The position numbers were made by a program, and so were the translations under genes. A stretch of 64,000 nucleotides of DNA from Apostichopus japonicus (lineage: Eukaryota > Echinodermata > Holothuroidea > Aspidochirotida > Stichopodidae), in the NCBI RefSeq assembly GCF_037975245.1, contig NC_092577.1, positions 2,439,501-2,503,500 on the forward strand. Direction: 5' to 3'. Of this stretch, positions 24,724 to 36,800 are shown one piece after another. The notes under the pieces were generated by a model. The model was given only the letters and a program-made list of their open reading frames with translations, made no database searches and was not told the origin of the DNA. Positions within the stretch are counted from its first letter, which is position 1. The number at the start of each line of letters is the position of its first letter.

Positions 24724-24775
24724 AGTTGCCTGATGATCGGTATGCGAGCCGTACCCGTGAAACTCCGAGTAGCAG
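24724..24775 (+). ncRNA. hammerhead-ribozyme-like motif
   Basis: The order is TTGC (stem I), CTGATGA, a longer stem II CGGTATG pairing with CGTACCCG (one bulge), GAAA at 24759-24762, CTCCGA, cleavage triplet GTA at 24769-24771, then GCAG pairing with TTGC (one G-T pair). Compared with the motif at 24424-24468, the core and triplet are the same while both stem I strands differ and still pair. Confidence 0.55.
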
Positions 24776-24933
24776 TATGATGGTATTTTAGTTAAGTATA
24801 TTATGTGATATTCTAGCTCTGCCTTGGCATAGAGCACTCTTTGTGAATATTGGCCACCATTATATGTGATATATATATATATATATATGTATATATATGT
24901 ATATGTATATGTGTATGTATATATATATGTATA

Positions 24934-24971
<38 letters not shown>

Positions 24972-24979
<8 letters not shown>

Positions 24980-27535
24980 TCTAGATACTTATATCCCTAC
25001 CCCTATATTAATCATTACACAAGAAACAACACACAATAAAACTGGAGAACTAAAAGCCAATATCATAACAAATTGCAAGTGCTAAGGGAAGCAATAAAAA
25101 AGTTACAAATGATTTGTTTATCTGTCTCAAGATTGCAAATAGCTTCCCTCTTAGATTATCAATATAATCTTCACCCTTTTTTCCCCAGGAGGTGGTAATA
25201 AAAAATAAGACAGGCATGCAGCCCAGTTAATCATTGTTAAATGTAATAGGATCATTGCAAAACACAAAGAGCATAAATGGAGGTAAATGGAAGTATTTTA
25301 GAAAGGAAATTACGTTCAATAAATGTATATCGAAAGTACATTCAAAGGTCATCTTACTGATAGTCAGCCGAGTAATACTTCTATATGATTAATATCTCAA
25401 TCAACTATTAATATAATACAAGGAATTTTTAATGAGATGCAAATAACATTCCTCATTATTCATTATGCTGATTACTATGTAAGATGGGATTTAAGCCTAG
25501 AGCAATGATGATTGGATGCAGTTTGAACTGACATAGATATAATGGTAACATGCATAGAATACTTGTAGCTAGAATCTGTTATATACAAAAAAGTACTCAA
25601 AAAGACAAAAAATCACACAGAAAAGTTGAAATCTAAGGCTTGAACCCAACAGGCTTCAGAAATATAGGATTGCATCAAAATTTCTGTATTGCAGGCTCGA
25701 GATCTTAATGCGGGTTAGTAACTGAACTAGAAATTGTCAGTTTAGGGAGCATTGATTCAGACAGGTGTCAACTAAATGAATTGCAAGTTACGTCCCAATC
25801 CGCCCCTTGTTGTACCAGCTGAATCATATATTTGAGGGGTACATGTGTATCCTCATCAATAGTACAGTAGCTCTCATCTACTATACACAGATGTGAATTC
25901 GACACTGGTAGTAGTAATCAAGTCATTAATCTCTATATCAAATGATTTATGGGTTTCATTCTATCGCCCTCTGTATGGAGGAGTTGGTCTTATTTGTGTT
26001 TAATTTTCACTGCAATTTAGGATGTGGAACTACAGATTCGAAATAACCGTTTACTTAATCCAACATTTGGGTTAAAAATCTCATGGTAGGTTGGAGTTTG
26101 ATAGATGCAGAATATATCAAGTTTCTGTACTGGGTATAAAGATTGTCCACCCATCCCCCCCCCTCCTTCCCCTCCTTCAAAACAAGAAAAGAACACAATT
26201 ACTGTCAAGATATATGGATGATCATCCTTTCTTTGTTAACATTTAATTACAAATTACACACAATATTATAGTACACATTCAAAATCACACAAAACTTTAC
26301 ATTTACCGCAAAGATCTAAGTAATTTATTAATCCCCCCCCCCTTGATTAATACTACAATTAAGCTGAAAAGCCTTCAATTTCAGCGATATGTTAAATGCC
26401 TTCGATACTTGCACATTGTTCTCATCTCATCGTGGAGCATTACGATAAATTTTGACCATTACTGAAGATGGGGGGGGGGGAGGGGTAAGAAAATGAGACA
26501 AACATCTCCATAGCGCATCTATCTATACTGTAGCAGTGTCTTCATTCCTTATAGATTTCTCTCTCGCTAAAGTAGAGATTTGCTAGGCTTGGGCAGCTTT
26601 ACCCAAGTTTTCTTACAGCTTGGAATCTCTGGGTATACTTTTATCATATGAATATTCATTACTTTCTCATCATTGTTTTCTTTTAAATATTAGAAATGTT
26701 TGAAAATAAAACATGATTTCAAGCTGCTGATCATACCCTGCTTGAATGGTATATGTAACTACTATACATACAACATACATACATATTAAACGGTGTGAAG
26801 ACTCGCGCAAAAAGAAACGTCTAATGCCGGTAATCTGACCTAGTTTCGAATGAGGTGTAACAGAAGTGTTAGACACCACCATCGATCCCAGAAAATACGC
26901 ACACAGCTTGCTACCTTCGGTAATTAGACACTAGTGTACAGTCAGTACATACAGCTGCGGTCAATACCCACAGCACAGTAACAAACGATACAGCGATGGA
27001 CATCTCAGCTCCAGCTTAAGATAACAAGGTATCACATTTCACTACTGTCTGCATTTTGTAGCAATAAGCAGAAAACTTCACTTGCAAGCAACAGAAAGTT
27101 AACTTTTTCAGAGCGCGGCACATGGTTTGGGGCGAGTCTCCAATGCCTTTAAATGAATGAAGCTAAAAACTTACTTAAAATCTAACAGAATTTGGTACAA
27201 AGAGGTAGGAACCATTCATTGCACAAGGATAGTACAAAGTGTTAATTGCTGGTAGATAGGCACTACAAATTATGTTTCTGCAGCATTGATATTGAGCTGG
27301 ATATTAAATCATATTTTATTTTGCAATATTTTTAAGTAGCTTCGACAGATTTGTCAGCACAGCAACCCCACGACAACTTCACTCTCATTGGTGGAAAGTA
27401 AGACGGGTCAAAGTTTATGCTGTTCCTGACATCACAGTCAGAATGAGACGGTAACCAAGGTAACAGGCTTACCCAAGGTTATCATAGGGTAAAGCTTACC
27501 TCCCATGACTAACAAGTATACCAGTACCTGATAGT
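24972..27535 (+). other. intergenic DNA, no recognised gene
   Basis: AT-rich sequence with short poly-C and poly-G runs near 26160, 26333 and 26470. I see no gene with supported splice sites and no RNA gene. Confidence 0.5.
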
Positions 27536-27960
27536 CAGAGGATATGCATTATACACATCACCAATGGCAACAGGTGCAATGGATACTTAGTAGTCATGGC
27601 AACATTTACATCAATACACAGTAACCATGCCAACAAGGGCATCTATCACTGTTAATCACACAATATGCCTAGCACTAATTGTAACAGAAAATATCAGTGA
27701 CTAGTATTAACTCAGACTACTAACTCAGACGATATGCTTAGTAGTCATGGTAACAGCTGCATCAATATACAGTTACCATGCCAACAAGTGCATCTATCAC
27801 TGTTAATCACATTGTAACAGAAAATATCAGTGACTAGTATTAACTCAGAGTACTAACCCAGAGGATAATGTTTAGTAGTCATGGTAACAGCTGCACAAAG
27901 CACTTTATTAATCATTACACAATATGACTAGAACCCATTGTAACAAGTATATTACTAGCT
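27536..27960 (+). repeat. imperfect tandem repeats, about 130-150 bp
   Basis: Three diverged copies share AGTAGTCATGGTAACAGCTG, AGTTACCATGCCAACAAG, CATCTATCACTGTTAATCAC and GACTAGTATTAACTCAGA. Copies differ by deletions. Confidence 0.7.
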
Positions 27961-28740
27961 AGCATTCACAGAAGGATATGTGCCTAAACAACCCTCACAA
28001 CTGAGTTATCAGGTAGATACCATAGCAACCATTGGAATAATAGTACAATAGTGAATACAGTAGTTAATGGTTATGCTGTATTGGCCCCAAAAATGCCTGA
28101 TATTCAAATATGGTCACCTTTGGTCAAATTTGTTAAACTGTATTTCTAACCACCCTGTATGAAATTTATCTCACTGGGTCACTCAATCATCTAGTATGTT
28201 CATTTAGTAATGTCTATGAACAATTTGCAGGGTGAAGACCTCCAGGAAAGTGCTTTTTGAAAACTTCTAGCAATTATAGCGTGCTATAATTTGGGGCCTA
28301 TACAGAGTACCTTTAATGGGGATATGCCTCGTAGCAAGTACATAGCACCAGGTGAGATCCAAACTAATACAATTACATATAAATTTCAACCATAAAAAGA
28401 AATTGCAAAAATAAAGCCATAGTAGGTGTTAATAATCAGCTGAAATTATGATGAGAATATTGCCATGGAAAAATAAGCTGGTAAAGAATTTAATCAGTAA
28501 AATGGTTTAAAAATATGATACATATTTTTGGTAGAATAATTCACCAATATATTCTCTAGGCCTCCAACTGCATATCCTAAACAGCAGGTAAGATTGCAGC
28601 TTTTATTAATCTCCTGATGATGATGATGATGATGATGATAATAATAATAAATCATCAAGCTTTTTGTATTCATCAAATAATGACTTTGCAATGCTCTGTA
28701 TAAACCTCACCAGCAAAAAAGTTATACTTAATGAAAACTA

Positions 28741-29150
28741 GTTTAGTGGGAAGAAACTAATGGTATTTCACACTGAAAGGTCATTGTTTCCGGTGATTGG
28801 AGTAGAGTAAAAGAGCACGCAGTAAAAAGAGGAACCTTTTCCTTGACTTAATGATATTGTTGTTTTCTTATAAAGGCCTCATCAAGACAATTGAATAAGT
28901 GGAATCAAATTCGCCTAATTAGCTTACGAGTTGAGATTGCGATACTAATAACGGGAGGCAACTAATCGTATTCCACACTCAAGGTTATCGTTTCTGTAAA
29001 CGGAGTAGAGAGAACTGGTAAAAAGGAACGTTTTTCTTGACTAATTGGGTTTTTTTTTTTAAGGTATATATATAACCAAAGCAATTGAATAAGTGGGATT
29101 AAATTGGGCTAATTAGGTTACAAGATAAGACTGAGGTACTTCACAAGGTA
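28741..29150 (+). repeat. tandem duplication, about 220 bp, 2 diverged copies
   Basis: Both copies contain, in order, GGAGTAGAG, a GTAAAAAG-GGAACnTTTTnCTTGACT block, CAATTGAATAAGTGG and a CTAATTAG motif. The second copy starts near 28955. Confidence 0.7.
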
Positions 29151-30029
29151 ATAAACCATCAGTAGATAATTCTTTCCGCCTATTTCTCCTCTTAGAGTAT
29201 CCCATGAAAGATAATACAATCATCAACACAAACAAATTAAGCATAATAAGCATAACAAAAAGTTTTAAAAATATGCAAAAAATGGAGAGAATTTATAAAC
29301 TTGTCTTCATACGAAAATGAAAAAAATTGCCAATAATTGTATGAATAGCACAGATTCTTTATTTTTTTGGGGTTTGGGTATGTTGAACTTATTAAATAAA
29401 AAATAAAACAATCTTCTTAGCACAAGACTTCATTGGATAAAAAAACATCCATACACATTAGCCAACATGAAAGTGAAAATTATGAATATTTATGAGCAAC
29501 ATTTAAATTTCACACAATTTTTCACATTTTTGCTCACAAAAGTCCATGGGAAATGTCGACGCCTGAAATATATTTGCAATGAAATTGCACCCCGTTTTTA
29601 GTTCTTCATGAAAATGGATTTTCCTTTGGATACCTGTCTTTAATTTATGCCTAACTGTGATAACAAGTTATAAATATCTGTGTTAGTAACTAGATTTATG
29701 CAATCAAATGAATATTCATTGAGCTAGAGAAGTAAACTGTTATAATTCTATCAGATAAGCAACAGTGTATGAAAAGCTATTGATCGAGATCAAATTTACA
29801 TCAATTATCACAAACTGGGCAGAATTTTAAAGGTTATAGGTTAATGGAAAATGCATCTCCATGAATACAAGAATAATTTCCTTTGCGTTTATACCTTTCA
29901 CAGACAAGAACGTCTCCCATGGTAATTTTCTAAGAAAGATGCGGTAAAAAATAAGATGTTTGAAACAAGCAGTTGAAAGACAAATCTACTGAAACACAGC
30001 AACACATTCGCAGATAACAAAACTTGTCA

Positions 30030-30640
30030 ATTTAAAAAGGATTTTATTATATTCTTAGAGATGGGCAGGATGGGGGGATGGAGGAGGTGGCGGGGGGGAG
30101 GGGGTTGGCAAAATAGGATGCTGTGTCCCTGTACAAAGGGTTCTCCTACATGCCCCACCCTCAACATCCCCATAATAACCTGTATACTGAATGAATTTTA
30201 GGCTAAAGTTTATCCTTTATGATTTTAATGTTTGGTTCTGTTCAGTTTATAATTATTTGCTTTCTTGACAGAAATTTTGACCAGCTGCTAATCTACCTAC
30301 AAATTATTTGAAAATTTTCCTCATTCCAGAAAAAAATTTCAAGTAGGATAAAATATCAAAAGATCTCTTTTTAATTTCAACTTTTTTCTCTTGTCTACCT
30401 TCATTAATCTGATGGGAAGGAAGCATTAATTCTCAACTTATCATTCAGATGGCAGTAACGATGTTGAAATGCTTCCCTTGCTTGCAATTGGTTAAATTGG
30501 TTTCTCCAAGTCTTTTTTATACTACAAAGAAAGGTTTTTAACTTCTCAATTACCACTTCCCTATTAGCAATTAAGTCATGTATAACAAATGTTGTACTTT
30601 TAACCAATAGAGGCATCTAAATCATTTCTTTTTTTCTTTT
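30030..30640 (-). other. probable HACD 3' flank or 3' UTR
   Basis: AT-rich sequence downstream of the HACD stop with a G-rich block at 30071-30106. I see no separate gene here. Confidence 0.35.
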
Positions 30641-30645
30641 TTATT
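30640..30645 (-). promoter_or_regulatory. possible HACD polyadenylation signal (AATAAA)
   Basis: A canonical hexamer on the minus strand about 80 nt past the stop codon. It would give a very short 3' UTR, and other hexamers lie further on. Confidence 0.3.
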
Positions 30646-30721
30646 GGGGGGAGGGGTAGAGGGAGGGCTTCAAATTTCATATATTGCAATGTGGCAAGTT
30701 TATGAATTGACCAACAAGGGA

Positions 30722-30801
30722 TCAGTTGGTTTTCTTTGCGCCCTGACCTCCGATGACCTTTCTTCTTTGATGCAGCATGTGTGAAAACAACCGAGGGAAG
30801 C
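30722..30801 (-). CDS. HACD2: HACD last exon
   Basis: After TTCTTCGCAG it completes a Cys codon and encodes [20 protein letters not shown], then AKKTN and TGA. The basic stretch follows the last helix, as in the family. Confidence 0.9.
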
Positions 30802-33800
30802 CTGCGAAGAACAATAGGAAAACAAAAATTATTCATTAATCAATATCCACAGATTGACATGGCAGAGATATTGTGAGAACACCGTCCTCAAAAGTCTACC
30901 CTGGATGTCACCTGCAGTGGTAGACACAGGGAAGGAGGTGGCACTGGGGGGGGTGGATGGGGGGAACCTCGGAATACAATAAATATCTGATTTTTTTATT
31001 TGTTCTTTTGCCATTCTTTGAACTTAACTTCATGGAACTCAAAACATAAAATAGGAAGTCTCAACTACAGAAACTGTCTACAAATTTTTTAAGTTTAATT
31101 GCGATACGAATCAATCTCCCCATCACCTTCACCCCTCACTTGACATCATCTCCCCCACTGACCTATCATTTTTGTGACAATGGTGCTACCATTGAAAACT
31201 TTTCATAGATTGCTTCAGAAAATTCAGCTCCACTATTAAACTGTTTACAAACTACCCAACAGAAGAAGTTCTCTCCAAGTCACTGTTCATTTCACTAAAG
31301 ATCATGTCACAAGAGGTTGTGCCAATGGGTGGGTTGGGGTGGGGGGAGGGAGTTTGGGGTGGAGGGAGGGAGGGGGAGACCATTCTGAAACACTTAAAGG
31401 TAAAGTCAGACAGTTTGTGACCCAATCAAAGCCTCTTGTATAAATTAAAATTAAAATAAAATTCAACATGATTTATCATTGCGTTCACCAAAATGCTATT
31501 CAAGAGGATTACACAAACTTAAGACATTTGTGCCAAGTTCGTACACAATATTAATGTACTGCAAGTTAATGGCAGCTTTTTGTGTTAATTTGGACATCCG
31601 GCTAAGGTAACATGACAATAGGATGCTGAAGGGGCTGTACACTATAGAACACAACCTCTGCACTGCTGGTCTACAGAAATACACACTATTGCTTGATATT
31701 GATGCACCCTACTGTAGCTGAGCAGGATTTACGAAACAGCTTTCCTTCCCACCCAATTTGCAAAGAGAAAGGAAACATTGCAGTAATATGAAAGCCTCAG
31801 GTTAGAAGAAGAAACAGCTGACTGTGAATCCATATTAATATAATAATATATATAAAACTGCCAAAAATCTGTCGGGAGGCACAGGTGTTCCGAAAGACAG
31901 AACTTACATGGTATATATAGTAACATCAGAAAGATAAGGATTTTGTAGAAATCAAAGGAGATGTTGTAATCGTTGGGGAGGGATACAGAGTACAAGCCGC
32001 TCTTTTGGACGTGAGGCAAGGCGGAGTAGGTCGTCCAAAGCTCACCCTGTGGATTCAAACAAAGGAAACAAAATGCAAATTAACAACTAATTAAAATTCT
32101 GAACATTTGACATGTATACTCTAACACCTGTTAACACGTCGCTCTGGATTGTCTAGAATGTTTGACAGTGGGCTATGAACATTCTCGGTGGGCTATGAAC
32201 ATTGATGGTGGGCTTTGAACATTCTCGGTGGGCTACGAACATTCTCGGTGGGCTATACAAATTCTGGGTGGGCTTTGAACATTCTCGGTGGGCTAGGAAC
32301 ATTCTCGGTGGGCTTTGAACATTCTCGGTGGGCTACGAACATTCTCGGTGGGCTATACAAATTCTGGGTGGGCTTTGAACATTCTCGGTGCGCTATGAAC
32401 ATTCTCATTCAGCTATGAAATGCTCGGTGGGCTACGAACATTCTCGGTGGGCTTTGAACATTCTCGGTGGGCTAAGAACATTCTGGGTGGGCTATGAACA
32501 TTCTGGGTGGGCTACGAACATTCTGGGTGGGCTATGAACTCTCGGTGGGCTTTGAACATTCTCGGTGGGCTATGAACATTCTCGGAGGGCTATGAACATT
32601 TTCGGTGGGTCGCAGGCTTTTTACTATGACGTCGGAAAAAATATATCTACAGATCTACCGACAGAGACTGATAAGGTTTCAATATTTTCTTTTACCATTA
32701 ATTTCATAGCTTTAATGCATTCTGAGAATTTAACCTGAGGGTGGGAATCTGGTGGGTGTTGGCTCCACTCCTCGTGGAAGATTCTCGGTGGTGGGGCCAG
32801 AAAATTGAATTTGGCGGATTTGGATTAGAAGCCAGGACTTCTGCTTATTTGAGGGAGTTTTGATTTATACATGAATGTATTCATAGTGCTTGCATTCATG
32901 TGTAGTGAACATTGAACTGTAACACCAGCTTCATAAACCAAAATCTGAAAAATTACTGATCTGAAACAAACATTTTGGTCTTACGGTAGATAATACCTAC
33001 TGTAAACCATACAGCAACAATAAATCAGGTCCAAAGTAAATTCATACTCTAGCATTTTGAAAATGATCCCCATCCCACCATCTGTAAAGTTTGTTCCGAA
33101 TGGGACAAAAGGTATAACTTTAGGAGGGGTACGGTAGAAATACAAAACTTACCGCAACACCACAAGGGTATAGGACGATGAAGAGTGTATACCTAAGCCA
33201 TGTTAGGATGTACGGTAACTGATTAAGCAATCCGAAGGTATAGAAGGCATAACGGACGATTTCAGTACAAGTCCAACAGGTGATGTAAAGAGCAACTCCA
33301 GGCTCATCTTGAACCTGTTCAAGAAATTTAAAAAAAATATAGATTTAAAGTGCAAAAATAAGTTGGCCTGACATTTCGATCCAAGCAGGATCTTCTTCAG
33401 AGGCTAAATGACAAGTTACAGGAACAGAGGGACAAAAAACACGCACAGAATACAGACAGGTTAATGAGCATGGTGAACACAAAGAGATGGATGTAAGGGG
33501 ATTAGTAGACAAGGGATGGAGAGAAGAAAGCAACAGGGGAAGAGGAGAGATAAGCAGTGGAGGGAAAAAGAGAGGAGGATTAAAGGGAAGGGGGTAGGGA
33601 ATAAACTGGAGAAGGACAAAGACAGAAAGGTGTGGAGAAAAAAGGGTGGAAGAGAGCTGTGAGAAGAGAAGTGATGGGGGGGGGGAAGGGAACAAGGGGA
33701 GATGGCCCAAGAGACTGGACATCTCAGGTAAATCCATCTATCTAAGACTTCTGAGATACATAGTGTAAAGGGGCAACAATTTAAGCCGGCACAGGGGCGA

Positions 33801-36800
33801 CTAAATATGGCCCTTTTCAAGGACTCCAGAATGAACAAAACACCATTTCTACCACTTGAGTTTGAAGAAATTCGGCCCAGCCGTTTAGAAGTTTTTGTTA
33901 TTGGAACAGACAGTGAGACACACGGACAGTTTCTTACCCCTGATGCAGTTATGAAATTCTTGTTTACAGTATTGCCTCGAGCATCACTAATCAGGAAACA
34001 TTAACGATTACCATGGCAACCATTTGCTTTGGCAAACGAGATGGCAGTTATACGATCAACTGACAAACAAGTCAGAATCTTCTCATTCTCTCAGTAGAGA
34101 GCGACGGCGGAGGTAATTAATCTTTCAAAAGTTTCAGGGATTTTAACAGATTATGTCATCTACCTGCACTTTATAATAAAACCAAAGGAAATGATGGCAC
34201 AAATCAGTGGAACGACAATAAACACTTTTATCTTAGAACCGTTAGAAACCAATTTGCACATGGACAGTATTAAAAGCTTTACAGACTTGTTAAGGGCATT
34301 TCCTGTATGGTAATTTATGGTAATGAAGAAGTTACACAATATAACCAAAATGGGAAAAAAGAAAAAAAAAATCTCATAATTTAGGTGATTCACTGAAAGG
34401 TCTTGATTTGAATTGAAACACTACTTGATTAGCATTAAATAAGTACAAGATGTGTGGCTTTGACAGGATATCATACACTTTGTGATCGTTGACTCTTCAG
34501 TGTACAGTACCAATGCAACAACATATGAATATTTATATCCATTGTACATAATATCATGGGGGTAATGGTGTGGTAAAATGGTTTTATACAGTAGCCGTAT
34601 TCACATGAATTGAGAATGCAAAGAGCATATCAGGACCCTGTTTTCATTGGAGAGGTAAAACCAGAAAACAAAAACTCTTAGTGGTTCTGATGACCAAACA
34701 TATTCATAGTGCGGTAAGCCATACATGTACAGTATGTTAATATTCATGAACTTGTGCACATCAAACTGAAGAGGTTTTATGGGTCGTGGGCGCTGGAATG
34801 GGTACGACAATTACAAATGCCCGCCCGGTAATTCTCTGAGCGCTCACCGAAATGAGTAAACTTGATTATAAGTCACTGTTCATCTACCATCATCAAATGG
34901 ATAGGCTTTCAAATGAGCTTCTGTTGGCTTCCCTAACCCATGGGATTCACTACACTTAATACTGAGTAGATTGACACAGTTTAGTCTTTTGTCACTTTCA
35001 TTGTCACTTATTGCAATTTCGATAGTTAAAAAAATTGAGAAAACAGTTTTTAAGATTATCCCCCTTTAAGGTAGTCTCATTGACAAGTTCATTTAAACCC
35101 TGCCTTCATAAGGCAATTTCTACCACCTCTGCACCTGTACATGAATTGTAAGCCAGTTCAGAAAAGTTTCAGGCTACAAAAACACGTCCCAACTTTGTTT
35201 CATAACATCAATTTCTGTGCTGTGAAAATGGCTGGATGAAAATATACCACTTTATCTGTAAGTTTTGAATATAATTTGAGGTTTTTTTTCTTCTCTTGGA
35301 TATGATATAAAATTAACAAGAAGTAAAATCATAGTTCTGTTCATATTAACCATCCTGTTTGTAAATGTCAGTGTCCAAAATAACCAAATTTAACAGCACT
35401 TTAAGAGTAAATAAATCCACCCATCAATCAATGTTTCTGTCATAGAGGTATTAGCTTGTGATGTAACTCACATATATATGGAAATACATATTTATAAATA
35501 TTAAGACAACTCATCCAGAAAACTTTACCAAGTATTATTTGACATATAATAATAATAATAATTAATAATAAGGCATTTATACGCCATAACTAAAACGATA
35601 TTCTATGGCGCTTTACAAGAAAAAAATTAAACATACAAATGAACAAAGACAGCAACAAGACAGAAAAGAGAAAAAAGAGGATTACTTAAACTAGGCCTTA
35701 TTTAAGAGAACTGTCTTCAGAGCTTTTTTGAAAGAGAGAAATGTGGGTTGATCAGCAACCGAAGACGGCAAGTCGTTCCACAGCCTAGCCCCAGTTTCAG
35801 AAAATACACATTTGCCAAACTGTTTTGTGCGGGTGGTGGAAACGTTTAAAGTAGTAGCAGATATACTTCTTATATGGTACTGTATGATAGAACACGCTTA
35901 GTAAACATCTTACACAAATATTCGGGGGCCTGTTTTATTAATACATTTATAAATCAAACAAAGAACCTTGAATGTAATGCGTTGCTCAATGGGGAGCCAA
36001 TGTAAAGTGGAAAGACAGTCCCTGGGCACTGTCATATTTTCTTCTGCACAGAATCAATTTTGCAGCTTGGTTTTGTATAGACTGTAAGGGAAGCAGGGTA
36101 CTAGAGGCAGGTAAACCGATCAGTAAAGCATAATTACAATAGTCAAGATGAGATATTACGAGACCCAAGACCACAATCAAGGAACTTACGAATCTCTCTA
36201 AGTTTGTTAAGGTTGCCACTAGCATGTATAGTAAGTCAATAGCCCAAGATGACCCCTCAGATTTGCTCTTTGGCCCGAAAAATACAGGCAGTGAATTATT
36301 TCATTTCAAGCTTGTCTTGAGTTATGAAAGGAGCAATTTAAGAACATATACTGTAGATGCTACCAGTTACTTTATATAGACAAGTGAGGTGTATTTTACA
36401 CTATTTTATTAAACATATTTTTTGTTATTTTTATCGTGTATAAACCTAGTTTTTGCTTTTCTTTCTTTCCTCACCAACTGGTCTCTCTAGCTTTTGATAA
36501 GCAGTATTGTTTTTTTTCTTAGTGTCCATCATATAATCATGTCATCATTCCTCAATGTTATTAATTACTCCTAATTAATTCACTTCTGGATGAGGCAGGT
36601 CCAAGCTATTTGCACTGTGACGTACGGGACATTTCAGAGACTTAAATGTGTCTACAAGTAATAAAAAAAATCTATTTTCCAGAAACTTTTTCAGGTTTTC
36701 ATATTTGTTATTGCTGCTACTTTATTACAAACTCATGAAGATTTCCTACACTTGCTTTAATTAGGTCTCATCTTAATTAATGAACAGTGTGACGTACGGG

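Noticed and set aside
24619-24978. Tyr/Ile-rich frame
   Set aside because: Translation of TA and related simple repeats.
32163-32612. CRISPR-like regular repeat
   Set aside because: The repeats are directly adjacent without unique spacers, and the DNA is from an animal.
33345-33838. Overlapping minus-strand frames of 125-130 residues
   Set aside because: Low-complexity Ser/Leu/Pro translation of purine-rich DNA, without splice support; part of HACD intron 3.
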